A stretch of 64,000 nt of DNA, from positions 1-64,000 of the forward strand of contig JAHDNZ010000009.1 of assembly GCA_018435125.1 (NCBI GenBank). Reading direction: 5' to 3'. The stretch is from Bacillota bacterium. Lineage in GTDB: Bacteria > Bacillota > DTU065. Both the position numbers and the translations under genes were made by a program. The notes beneath the pieces were generated by a model. It searched no databases. It had not been told where the DNA came from and saw only the letters and a program-made list of their open reading frames with translations. Shown one piece after another: positions 7,489 to 15,198 of this stretch. How positions within the stretch are numbered: the stretch's first letter is position 1; each line of letters opens with the position of its first letter.

Positions 7489-10400
7489 TTAGTTAGTTAA
7501 TTCGATTTTAGTTAGACTATAGTCAATCTTATTATCCTCACAAATATCGATTAAATGAGGTTGACAGGTAAAAAACAGTACCTGGTGCATCTTTAAGTTA
7601 GCAAGAATCTGAAGGGTACTCAGAGTTCTAATGGGATCAAAGTTTACCAGGATATCGTCAAAAACCAGTGGCAGCGAAAACTGATGCTTGGCAAACTCCT
7701 CAATTAACCCCAACCGCAAACATAAATACAGCTGTTCTAATGTGCCCCGACTTAATTCTTCCGGTCGTTTTATCTCTTGAGTATCAGTTATTACCTCAAA
7801 TCGTTGTTCCATTAGGGGTGATATAACTCTCAGATAACGTTTAGCGGTAATGGTCTCAAAATAAGTAGAGGCTGTTTTTAAAACTCCCGGTTGTTTTTCC
7901 CTTTCATAAACTTGCCGAGCTTTAGCGATTAAATATCTGCACAGTTCGAGCTCAGCCCATTTTTTAGCTGCGTTATTTATTTCTTGGCTGAGATCCGTTC
8001 TTGTTAATAGTAGTTTTTCTGACTCACGACTCTTTTCTAGGTGGCTAACTTTCTCTGCCAGTCTACCTAAGGTTTCATTGATCTCTGCTTCTTTTTCTCT
8101 TAACTTAGCAAGTTCAGCACTGTTTTTATCTTTCTTAAGATCTAAAGTTTCATCGCTTGCTTCAGATAATTCTTGATAAAGCAATTCCTTTTTTTCTTTA
8201 ACTAAACTACTTAAGTTAAACTCAATCTGAGCAATGTCTCTTTTGAGTTGTTCCTTTTGGATAGCTTTTTTAGCCAGTATTCTAAAGTCATCGACTGTTT
8301 TAACCTGACCTTTTTTTAAAAGGAGTGCTAGTTCCTTTTGTTTAGATTTAATTTTAGTATTAAAATCATTGGTGCGTAAATCTAATTCCCCAATTACGTT
8401 AATTAGCTCCTTCTTCTTTTTAAAATTCTCCAGGTTACGACTTAACTGATTCTGCCACTCTAAGACGGTTGCAGCTACTTGAGTTGGTTGTTCTAAATTT
8501 AGATTTAGAGCTAATTCGTCTACTTTACGCCTAAATTCAGAGAGATTTTTTAATAGTAATTTCTTTTCATTTTGTCTATTCTTTAGTTCCTCTGCTCTAG
8601 CTTGTAACTCTCTGGCTGCACTTAGCCAGGCTAATAAATTTATGGGATCTTTCTTGGGCAGATTGTTAGCGTTTAGAAAACCTTCCCAATCCTTTTGCAG
8701 TTTTTCTGTTTTTTCCCTTTCTTCTTTCATATGGTTTGTAAGCAGAACAAGTTGATTTTCCAAAGCTTGTTTTTGGTTTTCAATTTCAGTTAGTTTTTCA
8801 GTTAGCTTCTGCTTATTAGTCCACTTTTCACCTTCTAAAATTAACTCTTCGCCAAGCCTTGTTAAAGTTTCTGGTAAAACATCCCGGCTGAAATTAAGAG
8901 TTCTCTCCGCTTCAACAAAAAACTTTTGCTTTTCTTCTAATTCTATCTTTAAACTAGCTAGTTCTTGCACTCTGTCAGCTTCTTCTTCCTGCCAGTTTGC
9001 AAGATCTCTTTTCTCTTGCTTTTTTAAGGCAAAGTAGCTTCTAAGGTTATACGCTACAAAGATGAGCCCAAGTCCACCAATATACCACTTATTAAGCACA
9101 AAAAAATAACTTGATAAAACTGTCATGAGTAAGGTGCCGATTAAAGAAACCCATTGATTGGCCGGAGTAGGCTTCGTTTTTGGTGCCTTAAGATCTTCTA
9201 TGCGTTGTTTGAGATAATCCCGACTTGGTGCCAATTGCTTATAGGTAGTATAGGCATCTTTTATTTGTAGGTAGTTATCCCTAACAGAAATAGCATCCAA
9301 CTCTTTTTTATACTGCAGATGGCTTAAACTTAAGGCTTCATTTTCCTGGCGGGCTGTTTGGTACTTACTATCTAGTTGTCTTAAAATCTCTTGACTTTGA
9401 GCAAATTGCTCCTGATAGTTACCTACCTCTTCGTTTAGTAGATGAGAAAGCTTTAATTCCATCAAGCTATCAAGGTTAAACTTATCACCAAGCTCAATTT
9501 GAATGCGTTTGGTTATAAGCTTTTGTTGTTCATCAACTTTCAAATCTATATCACTGTAATTAATCTTCCATTCGTTATACTTACTTAGTTCATTATTTAG
9601 AACTGTAATTTCTGCCTGATAATTAATAATTGACTCATCTAGCTTTATTTGTGCTAATTCTTCACTTTGCTGCTTTTGTCTATAGCTAATTGCTGCCAGT
9701 TCTTCTTCACAGTTTTTTAACTCTTTAATTAGCATTTCAAAGTCATTTACACTCTCTAGTGGAAATTGGTCAAGAACATTTAACTCCTTGATAATTTCTT
9801 CTTTAGCCGCTTTATCTTTCCAAAGCTGCCAACCTTGGGCTAGTAAATTTAGCCAGTGCTTTTGAGCTTCTCTTTCTTCGATTTGTGCTATAAGTACTTG
9901 TAATTCATTTTGAAAACTTGCCATCTCTGTCAGGCAGGCATTGTATTCTTCAGGCTCTTTGCTAAATTTTTCTAATTCGGTATCGATCTCAACTAAAGCT
10001 GGCAACATCTTATTGATAGCGGGTCGAGTAGCTGTTTTTTGAGGTGAATAGAACTCTTTACTTTTGTCTTTTAGAAGCTTATCAATAGAAGCTAGTGATA
10101 AAGTTCCCGGATATAACCCTCCTGAGTAAAGAAAACTGCTGACTTCATCGTCTTCTAAGGTTTTTATAACCTGCAACTCATCAAGCCCAAATGCAAAAAC
10201 ATTTCGATAAACGTTTTCGGTAATAGAACCAAGAAGGTTTTCCAGAGTGTCTTCACTTTGAGATTTACCATCGAGTAGAATCTCCAGATCACCTTTAAGA
10301 GTCTTGCCTTGTCTTCTTATAAGGCACTCTCTGCCATCATCTAGTTCCAGAAGCAGGTAGCCATTTTGTGCAGCCCCACTTGGTGGGTTGTATTTGTTGC

Positions 10401-10560
10401 TACCTTTGGTAAAGCCAAAAAGTACCCAGCGAATAAAGGCCAGCAGGGTGCTTTTGCCAGCTTCATTACGGCCAAGAATAATATTCATTCCCGGAGCAAG
10501 GTTAACCTTAAAATCGTTAAAGATACCAAAATATTTAACCCCCATCTCAATTATCTTCAC
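7489..10560 (-). CDS. yhaN: YhaN-type SMC/Rad50-like ATPase
   Basis: A 1023-residue AAA ATPase with the two halves of an ABC-type ATP site at its ends: Walker A GRNEAGKSTLLAF near residue 35 and, at the C-terminus, a signature LSRGTLEQLYLCLRLGL and Walker B LPLVFDDILVNFDP. Between them lie long coiled coils. At the tip (about residues 465-510) there are two hydrophobic stretches that could cross a membrane, an arrangement typical of YhaN rather than of soluble SbcC. It starts at GTG 10560, whose bases overlap the TGA of yhaO (GTGA), so the two are translationally coupled. Together they should form an Mre11-Rad50-like DNA end-processing complex, perhaps membrane-tethered. Confidence 0.87.
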   Translation of the reverse strand: MKIIEMGVKYFGIFNDFKVNLAPGMNIILGRNEAGKSTLLAFIRWVLFGFTKGSNKYNPPSGAAQNGYLLLELDDGRECLIRRQGKTLKGDLEILLDGKSQSEDTLENLLGSITENVYRNVFAFGLDELQVIKTLEDDEVSSFLYSGGLYPGTLSLASIDKLLKDKSKEFYSPQKTATRPAINKMLPALVEIDTELEKFSKEPEEYNACLTEMASFQNELQVLIAQIEEREAQKHWLNLLAQGWQLWKDKAAKEEIIKELNVLDQFPLESVNDFEMLIKELKNCEEELAAISYRQKQQSEELAQIKLDESIINYQAEITVLNNELSKYNEWKINYSDIDLKVDEQQKLITKRIQIELGDKFNLDSLMELKLSHLLNEEVGNYQEQFAQSQEILRQLDSKYQTARQENEALSLSHLQYKKELDAISVRDNYLQIKDAYTTYKQLAPSRDYLKQRIEDLKAPKTKPTPANQWVSLIGTLLMTVLSSYFFVLNKWYIGGLGLIFVAYNLRSYFALKKQEKRDLANWQEEEADRVQELASLKIELEEKQKFFVEAERTLNFSRDVLPETLTRLGEELILEGEKWTNKQKLTEKLTEIENQKQALENQLVLLTNHMKEEREKTEKLQKDWEGFLNANNLPKKDPINLLAWLSAARELQARAEELKNRQNEKKLLLKNLSEFRRKVDELALNLNLEQPTQVAATVLEWQNQLSRNLENFKKKKELINVIGELDLRTNDFNTKIKSKQKELALLLKKGQVKTVDDFRILAKKAIQKEQLKRDIAQIEFNLSSLVKEKKELLYQELSEASDETLDLKKDKNSAELAKLREKEAEINETLGRLAEKVSHLEKSRESEKLLLTRTDLSQEINNAAKKWAELELCRYLIAKARQVYEREKQPGVLKTASTYFETITAKRYLRVISPLMEQRFEVITDTQEIKRPEELSRGTLEQLYLCLRLGLIEEFAKHQFSLPLVFDDILVNFDPIRTLSTLQILANLKMHQVLFFTCQPHLIDICEDNKIDYSLTKIELTN

Positions 10561-11756
10561 GATTTTTCACCTCGCCAAAAGAGATCCAGTCCCAGGGCTA
10601 TGCTCCCATTAAGAATAGTTTCCAGATCGTTTGCTTCCAAGGGATCTAGTATGTCCCCAAGCTTATCATATAAAGGTGCTAAGACTTCCTTTATTTCTTC
10701 ATTGAAACCGTCTTCACGTAACTTTTCCGCAACACGAAGAAACTCCCCCGGAAGGCTTTCCTCGGTTTTTATTTTAGTATAATCCAAATCCGGTAAAATC
10801 TCTAAGACAAGTGACTCTAAAGCATAGTTAGATGCTTCTTTAAACCTTGTCTCTAATTCTTCTTTTTCTGAAAGAAGTTCGTTATACAAAGGAGTGCGTC
10901 CCTTAATCTTGAGCCGGTAAACACGAGGAATCTCAAATGCTTTGGCTATTAACTCCTCAAAAGCTAAATCTAGCTTGTCCAAAGTGCCGAAGGCTTCAAA
11001 TTCAAGGTTTTCCCAGAAGTAAACTGCTGAGTTAATAAACTCTATTTTCACTTTCTGATCAACTTCAACCAGGTAAAAACCCTTAGGTCCTGTTTCATTA
11101 ATATGTTGCCCCTGAGTTGTACCAGGATAGACAACATACGGATTTTCATTCAAGACTGCCTTTGTATGGACATGTCCCAAAGCCCAATAATCAAAACCCG
11201 TTCTAACCAAACTGTCCAATTCAGAAGGTGAATAGTTATCCTTATTACCATAACCGGCCACGTTGGTATGCAAAAGAGCAATCTGAAAGCCCTCAGAACC
11301 TGGCTTTAGCAAAAGACTCAAATCCTCGGTTACTTTAGCCGTTGGATAACTAATACCACTAATCTCGGCCAAGATAAGATCCCCTTTTTTAAAAGAAACA
11401 GTCTCAGGCTTGTCTCCGAACAAATGAACCCCGTTTGGCATCTCACTTTGGGCTTTTTTCAAATTCAAAGGATCATGGTTGCCTCCAACCATAAATACTT
11501 TAATATTGGCCTCACTCAATCTATTTAACCCTTTATATAGTTCTAACTGCGATCTCAAGGTAGGGGTTGAGGTATCCAAAAGATCCCCTGATAAAAGTAT
11601 AAAATCTACTTTTAGTTCAAGTGCTTTATCAATTAGGTTATTAAAAGCTTTATATGAAGCATTTTTTATTCTCTCAACCCATTTCGGTGAAAGTCCTAAA
11701 GTACTTGGCCCCGTGTTGCCTAAGTGTAGATCTGCGGCATGAATAAAACGCAACAT
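10557..11756 (-). CDS. yhaO: YhaO-type Mre11/SbcD-like nuclease
   Basis: A 399-residue calcineurin-like phosphoesterase with the Mre11/SbcD motif series: AADLHLG, LSGDLLD, VGGNHDP, ALLHTNVAG and ALGHVHTK, each supplying metal ligands for a di-manganese site. The C-terminal half lacks known catalytic motifs and probably binds the ATPase partner YhaN. The start was set at ATG 11756, preceded by AGGAGGG; an upstream in-frame ATG at 11783 has no site. In B. subtilis yhaO-yhaN-yhaM form a locus; yhaM (3'-5' exonuclease) is not present here. Function: DNA double-strand end processing, inferred from family. Confidence 0.88.
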   Translation of the reverse strand: MLRFIHAADLHLGNTGPSTLGLSPKWVERIKNASYKAFNNLIDKALELKVDFILLSGDLLDTSTPTLRSQLELYKGLNRLSEANIKVFMVGGNHDPLNLKKAQSEMPNGVHLFGDKPETVSFKKGDLILAEISGISYPTAKVTEDLSLLLKPGSEGFQIALLHTNVAGYGNKDNYSPSELDSLVRTGFDYWALGHVHTKAVLNENPYVVYPGTTQGQHINETGPKGFYLVEVDQKVKIEFINSAVYFWENLEFEAFGTLDKLDLAFEELIAKAFEIPRVYRLKIKGRTPLYNELLSEKEELETRFKEASNYALESLVLEILPDLDYTKIKTEESLPGEFLRVAEKLREDGFNEEIKEVLAPLYDKLGDILDPLEANDLETILNGSIALGLDLFWRGEKS

Positions 11757-11839
11757 TCTGCTGCCCTCCTGATGATATTTCAAAACACTTATCTAAATTA
11801 TTCTTGATTATGGATCTTATCCCTGCCTTTTTGATTATG

Positions 11840-11866
11840 TAAAAAGGCCTTCGCTTAGAAGGCCTG
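11840..11866 (-). terminator. Terminator of the 11.9-13.2 kb SBP gene
   Basis: A perfect 8-bp stem (11845-11852 with 11858-11865, loop of five), followed on the minus strand by TTTTT, directly after the solute-binding protein stop. Confidence 0.88.
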
Positions 11867-11870
11867 GCTT

Positions 11871-13169
11871 TTATTTCTTAATTAACTTCTCAATATATCT
11901 TTGGTATTCTTTCTGCTTTCTAGAAAGCTCTTGCTCAGTATTTTTAGCAGCAATCTTCAAAGCCTCTTCAGGAGTCATTTTCTTTTGTAAGACATTATGA
12001 ACAGCAAAGTTTAACTCTCTTTGCACAGCTGCGCCACCGGGAAAATAACTAAAGGCGTTAGATACATTAAGCTGCTCAAAAAACTTCTGCCTATCGGCCC
12101 CCGGAATTGGTAGGGATTTGGTAGCGGCAATATTTCCGGAAAAGATCATGGCTCCTGGCATCTTCTCGGGAACCAATTTGGCAAATTTACTTTGAATTTC
12201 GTCCGATAGATACCATTCTAAATATTTAAAAGCAGCCTCTTTGTTCTTTGCATATTTGGGAATGCCCAAAGTACTGCCACCCATAAAACTTTCGTGACTT
12301 ATACTGCCGTCAGCCCTAATGGTTCCGGGAATCAAATCGACACTCCATTTACCTTTTAATTCGGGAGCCGCCATATAGAGGTTAGCATAAAAAGCACCGA
12401 TATGCATCAAAATCGGCCACTCACCTGTTTGAAACATTTGGAAAGGAACCCCGTCTTGTGGCATTCCGTGTTTGCTAAACAGCTCCACATAATTTTTAAA
12501 GCCCTGAATAGATTTTTGTTCCAAAAGGAGACTCTTATACTTTTCTCCGTCTACCCAGCCACCGTTGTTTTGCTTCATCATCAAATAAGAGCCCCACTCG
12601 GGTCCAGCAGTAACCCCACCGTACGACCAACCCGCGTTCATGTTTCTCGCTCTAAGCTTTGGCAACAACGAGTGTAGATCTCCCCAAGTCTTGGGAATGG
12701 CCAAACCAAGGTCATTTAAGATATCCGTACGATAATACCCCATAATAACACCGCAAGATTCAACAAAGCCGAAAGTATTCCCGCGGAAGTTAAGAGCCTT
12801 TGTTGTCCCTGGATATAATTTCTTCTCAACAGCCTGGACTCTCTGAGCTCCAAAGGTGCTTTTCAGATCTATGACTCCATCTCTTACACCGTACTCAACT
12901 AAATGATCCGGTGCTCCTGCAATAATATCCGGTGTGGTATTTGAGGCCATAGCTAAAAGTACTTTGTTAAACATACCTTCCCAAGGATAGTTGCTGATTT
13001 CAACTTCAATTCCGGTTTTGGGAGTAAAATCAGTGGCAATAAGATCCTTGATGATATTGATAGATTCATTAGCAAAGCCAACTTCCCAAACTTCGATCTT
13101 GGGACCGGCTATAGTAAACACTCCTAAACAAAGAATAAAGACGGTTATTAGATAAACTTTTTTAGACAT
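11871..13169 (-). CDS. Family 1 extracellular solute-binding protein (orphan)
   Basis: The 432-residue protein has a signal peptide (hydrophobic core VYLITVFILCLGVFTIA, then a cleavage-like AGP) and the mature start KIEVWEVG typical of sugar-type ABC binding proteins. No lipobox cysteine follows the signal core. The start is ATG 13169 with AAGGGGG eight bases upstream. It resembles the two other family-1 binding proteins at 22.6 and 28.4 kb along its length, including a conserved basic C-terminal tail (KQKEYQRYIEKL). No permease or ATPase genes flank it, so it either feeds a transporter encoded elsewhere or acts as a stand-alone ligand-capture protein. The substrate is not evident. Confidence 0.85.
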   Translation of the reverse strand: MSKKVYLITVFILCLGVFTIAGPKIEVWEVGFANESINIIKDLIATDFTPKTGIEVEISNYPWEGMFNKVLLAMASNTTPDIIAGAPDHLVEYGVRDGVIDLKSTFGAQRVQAVEKKLYPGTTKALNFRGNTFGFVESCGVIMGYYRTDILNDLGLAIPKTWGDLHSLLPKLRARNMNAGWSYGGVTAGPEWGSYLMMKQNNGGWVDGEKYKSLLLEQKSIQGFKNYVELFSKHGMPQDGVPFQMFQTGEWPILMHIGAFYANLYMAAPELKGKWSVDLIPGTIRADGSISHESFMGGSTLGIPKYAKNKEAAFKYLEWYLSDEIQSKFAKLVPEKMPGAMIFSGNIAATKSLPIPGADRQKFFEQLNVSNAFSYFPGGAAVQRELNFAVHNVLQKKMTPEEALKIAAKNTEQELSRKQKEYQRYIEKLIKK

Positions 13170-13299
13170 AAAATAAACCCCCTTTTTTTCCAACAGACTG
13201 ATAGTCTAAAGTTATTACCCTATTTCTCTATACTTAATTAGTTTCCTCTCCGGAGTACATTTTTTCTTGAACATCAAATATTCGCACAAAATATTTTGG

Positions 13300-13721
13300 G
13301 TGTTGATAATTCACGATATCGGCCCACACCTCCTTTGGTTCAGCCCTTCCTTTGGTATCTAGAACACCTTAGTACTATGGCTTCTGCTGACTCCTCACGA
13401 TAAATCTTGTTTCAACCAAGTTTCTTACTCTGTTTTCACCTGTCCGTGAGGCCTCCCACGGTAAGACGATTCACTTTCGTTCCATGTACCCGCACCATTT
13501 ACGCTAACGTGTCCGTGTAGCTTTAGGGCTTCAACTTGTATAGCAGTCTTACCCCATGTTTTGCGCCTAATAGTGTTCGTGTCCCTCAGGTCGGAACTTT
13601 GCCGCTGGCTTCCTTCAGATTCCACCTCGCGGTGGACACCCTTGCCTTGAGCTAATGGTTGGTTGCTACATACCCCCATAACGGACTTTCACCGTCTAGT
13701 TAATCGCCATGCGTGGCACAC
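13300..13721 (-). mobile_element. Group IIC intron remnant (5' ribozyme part)
   Basis: Read on the minus strand, the segment begins with the 5' splice-site signature GTGTGCC at 13721 and continues with hallmark domain I elements of bacterial IIC introns: GACGGTGAAAGTCCG, GCAAGGGTGTCC, GTGGAATCTGAAGGAAGC, CGGCAAA and GGGACACGAAC, and further on GTCAGCAGAAGCCATAGTAC and GGAAGGGCTGAAC, which mark the approach to domain IV. The reverse-transcriptase gene and domains V/VI are missing, so the copy is dead for splicing. It sits immediately behind the T-run of the terminator at 13729-13761, exactly the preferred target of IIC introns. The left limit is approximate; homology fades near 13300 and the DNA to 13170 shows nothing recognisable. 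Confidence 0.85.
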
Positions 13722-13728
13722 TATAAAA

Positions 13729-13761
13729 AAACAATAGTGGTTTTTTAGTCCACTATTGTTT
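13729..13761 (-). terminator. Terminator of the 32-codon gene; IIC intron target
   Basis: A 12-bp perfect stem (13729-13740 with 13750-13761) with seven T following on the minus strand. The group IIC intron remnant begins at 13721, a few bases after the T-run. Confidence 0.92.
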
Positions 13762-13766
13762 CATAC

Positions 13767-13865
13767 TTATTTTTTCTCTTTTTTAGGCGGTACTTGGGTA
13801 GCTTTACTGTCTGTTTTTGGAGCTTCAGGTTTAGCTTTCTTTGAGCCACAGCCATTATTAGCCAT
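13767..13865 (-). CDS. Small Lys/Pro-rich protein with CGSKK motif (32 aa)
   Basis: A 32-residue frame from ATG 13865 to TAA 13767. It is preceded at proper distance by a consensus AAAGGAGG and followed two bases later by a strong intrinsic terminator, so it is a complete monocistronic gene. The product begins MANNGCGSKKAKPEAPK and ends KKEKK: a single cysteine, many lysines and prolines, no hydrophobic segment. I do not recognise the family. The cysteine in an NGCGSKK context could bind a metal or be modified; this is speculation. Its terminator attracted the intron. Confidence 0.7.
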   Translation of the reverse strand: MANNGCGSKKAKPEAPKTDSKATQVPPKKEKK

Positions 13866-14069
13866 TATGCTCGCCTCCTTTAATAAGCTCACTTCAATTT
13901 TAAAAATAGCACTAAACAGTTAGTAAAACGACCTTATTTTTACCGCAATTTAATTAATATTACTCCTAAAAATGCCAATGCTACCTAAAAATAAACCTAT
14001 TTCTTATTGTTTCAACCACTAACTCCTAAAGCAGCTTCTTGACTATGTAAAATTGTTTTTAATTATATA

Positions 14070-14096
14070 AGCCAGCTTATTTTAAATAAGCTGGCT
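14070..14096 (-). terminator. Terminator of the ArsR gene
   Basis: A perfect 12-bp stem (14070-14081 with 14085-14096, loop of three), lying downstream of the regulator stop on the minus strand. The T-run is weak. Confidence 0.6.
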
Positions 14097-14143
14097 ATGA
14101 GTGTAGGAGAGATAATTTTTGATCTCAAACTTTTTAGCTTGAG

Positions 14144-14644
14144 TTATTTATCCTCAATTTCGGTTGGATCTAGCGTAGTTAAACCTTCCAACATACCCAT
14201 TAGCATAGCTATATCCTTTGTTTCATCTGCTTTGTTAAGATTATTCATTCCCACAGCAGACATAGTTGCTAAATGTCCTCTGCTCATAGCATTTAAAGCA
14301 TAAGAACCTCTTTTAGTTTTAGCTAATAAACCCCCGGTTGCAATCTCACGCAGGTGATGATAAAATTGGCCCCCTGCAGGAATACCCGTTTTTTCCTGCA
14401 GTTGCGAAGCTGTCATTTCTCCATGTTCAAATAAGGCTTTTAGAATAGTAAGTCTTTGTTCATTAGCAAAAACAGAAAAATATTGAGCCATAGCTATTAG
14501 ATCTGCTTTTAAAAATTTTTGCTTGTTGTCTACAATACCATAAACAGAATAACTGCTCGGCCCTTTAATATCTAAGGTTGAAACAAGTATACCGATCTTG
14601 GCATTAGTCTCTTCCATAGTTTTTCTTTGCTCTTTAGTGACCAT
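14144..14644 (-). CDS. ArsR-type winged-helix regulator (C-terminal part of a frameshifted gene)
   Basis: The winged-helix core is clear: YFSVFANEQRLTILKALFEHG, then MTASQLQEKTGIPAGG and FYHHLREI as recognition helix region and GLLAKTKRGSYAL as wing. No metal-binding cysteines of the classical ArsR type are present. The frame is open 90 bases upstream of ATG 14644, reading through TRNILIRIQEGFKKQQVDP and LETEADNILRN, which is protein-like. A second frame from 14915 covers the missing N-terminus. The simplest reading is one gene of about 255 codons (14144-14915) broken by a one-base indel near 14710-14722. Translation from an internal start would leave the DNA-binding domain intact. Confidence 0.8.
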   Translation of the reverse strand: MVTKEQRKTMEETNAKIGILVSTLDIKGPSSYSVYGIVDNKQKFLKADLIAMAQYFSVFANEQRLTILKALFEHGEMTASQLQEKTGIPAGGQFYHHLREIATGGLLAKTKRGSYALNAMSRGHLATMSAVGMNNLNKADETKDIAMLMGMLEGLTTLDPTEIEDK

Positions 14645-14696
14645 ATTTCTAAGTATATTATCTGCTTCTGTTTCCAGTGGATCAACTTGCTGCTTT

Positions 14697-14915
14697 TTAA
14701 AACCTTCCTGAATTCTTATCAGAATATTCCTGGTTTGCTACCCAGGTTACTTTTGGTTTGTTTACTTCTGTTTTCTCTTCTGGTCCAAGTCCTCTTTTTT
14801 GAAATTCATCAGCTATTAGCATCCTGTATAGATTTTGCGTAAAAAGAGTAAGGGTTTCTATCTCTTTTTTCAAGTCTGCCATTTCAGTTTTCAACAAAAG
14901 CATCTCTTCATTCAT
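14697..14915 (-). CDS. N-terminal coiled-coil part of the ArsR-type regulator (other frame)
   Basis: The frame starts at ATG 14915 behind AAAGGAAA and begins MNEEMLLLKTEMADLKKEIE, a heptad-like coiled coil. It ends after 72 codons in KNSGRF and TAA. Around GATAAGAATTCAGG, removing one base would join YSDK to IQEGFKK of the downstream frame. The downstream frame has no own ribosome binding site before its ATG at 14644, which supports a single ancestral gene. Either a true mutation, a sequencing error or two separate but coupled products could explain it. Confidence 0.6.
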   Translation of the reverse strand: MNEEMLLLKTEMADLKKEIETLTLFTQNLYRMLIADEFQKRGLGPEEKTEVNKPKVTWVANQEYSDKNSGRF

Positions 14916-14935
14916 TGTAAAGTTTCCTTTTTTTT

Positions 14936-14970
14936 ATTATACATCTTACTGTATTTACAGTTTTCTGTAC
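14936..14970 (-). promoter_or_regulatory. Promoter with palindromic operator before the ArsR gene
   Basis: On the minus strand TATAAT lies at 14941-14936, about 20 bases before the start codon. Just upstream is the perfect palindrome ACTGTATTTACAGT (14948-14961), and a third half-site makes an overlapping repeat TACAG-TTTT-CTGTA (14956-14969). The operator occupies the -35 region, as expected for an autorepressor. Confidence 0.55.
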
Positions 14971-15198
14971 TTTCTCATAGAAGTCAAGTTGGGTTTTTAG
15001 GCTTTTCCACCTACTTGGGCTGAATCCATTTTTTAGAAAATTATTGTTCGTTTAAACCCTTTTTGTATGTACACTCATTTGTATTTCGGACACCAGTTAT
15101 TTTCTTAACCTAATATATGTAATATAAAGCACCTCGAAGGAATAGCCGACAACAAATAGAAAACACTAGTAGATTAGACAATAAGGGGCCGCGATAGC

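Noticed and set aside
11479-11742. 87-codon plus-strand frame inside yhaO
   Set aside because: Antisense shadow of the nuclease gene without its own signals.
13425-13679. 84-codon minus-strand frame
   Set aside because: It lies wholly inside the group IIC intron ribozyme core, where open frames are accidental.
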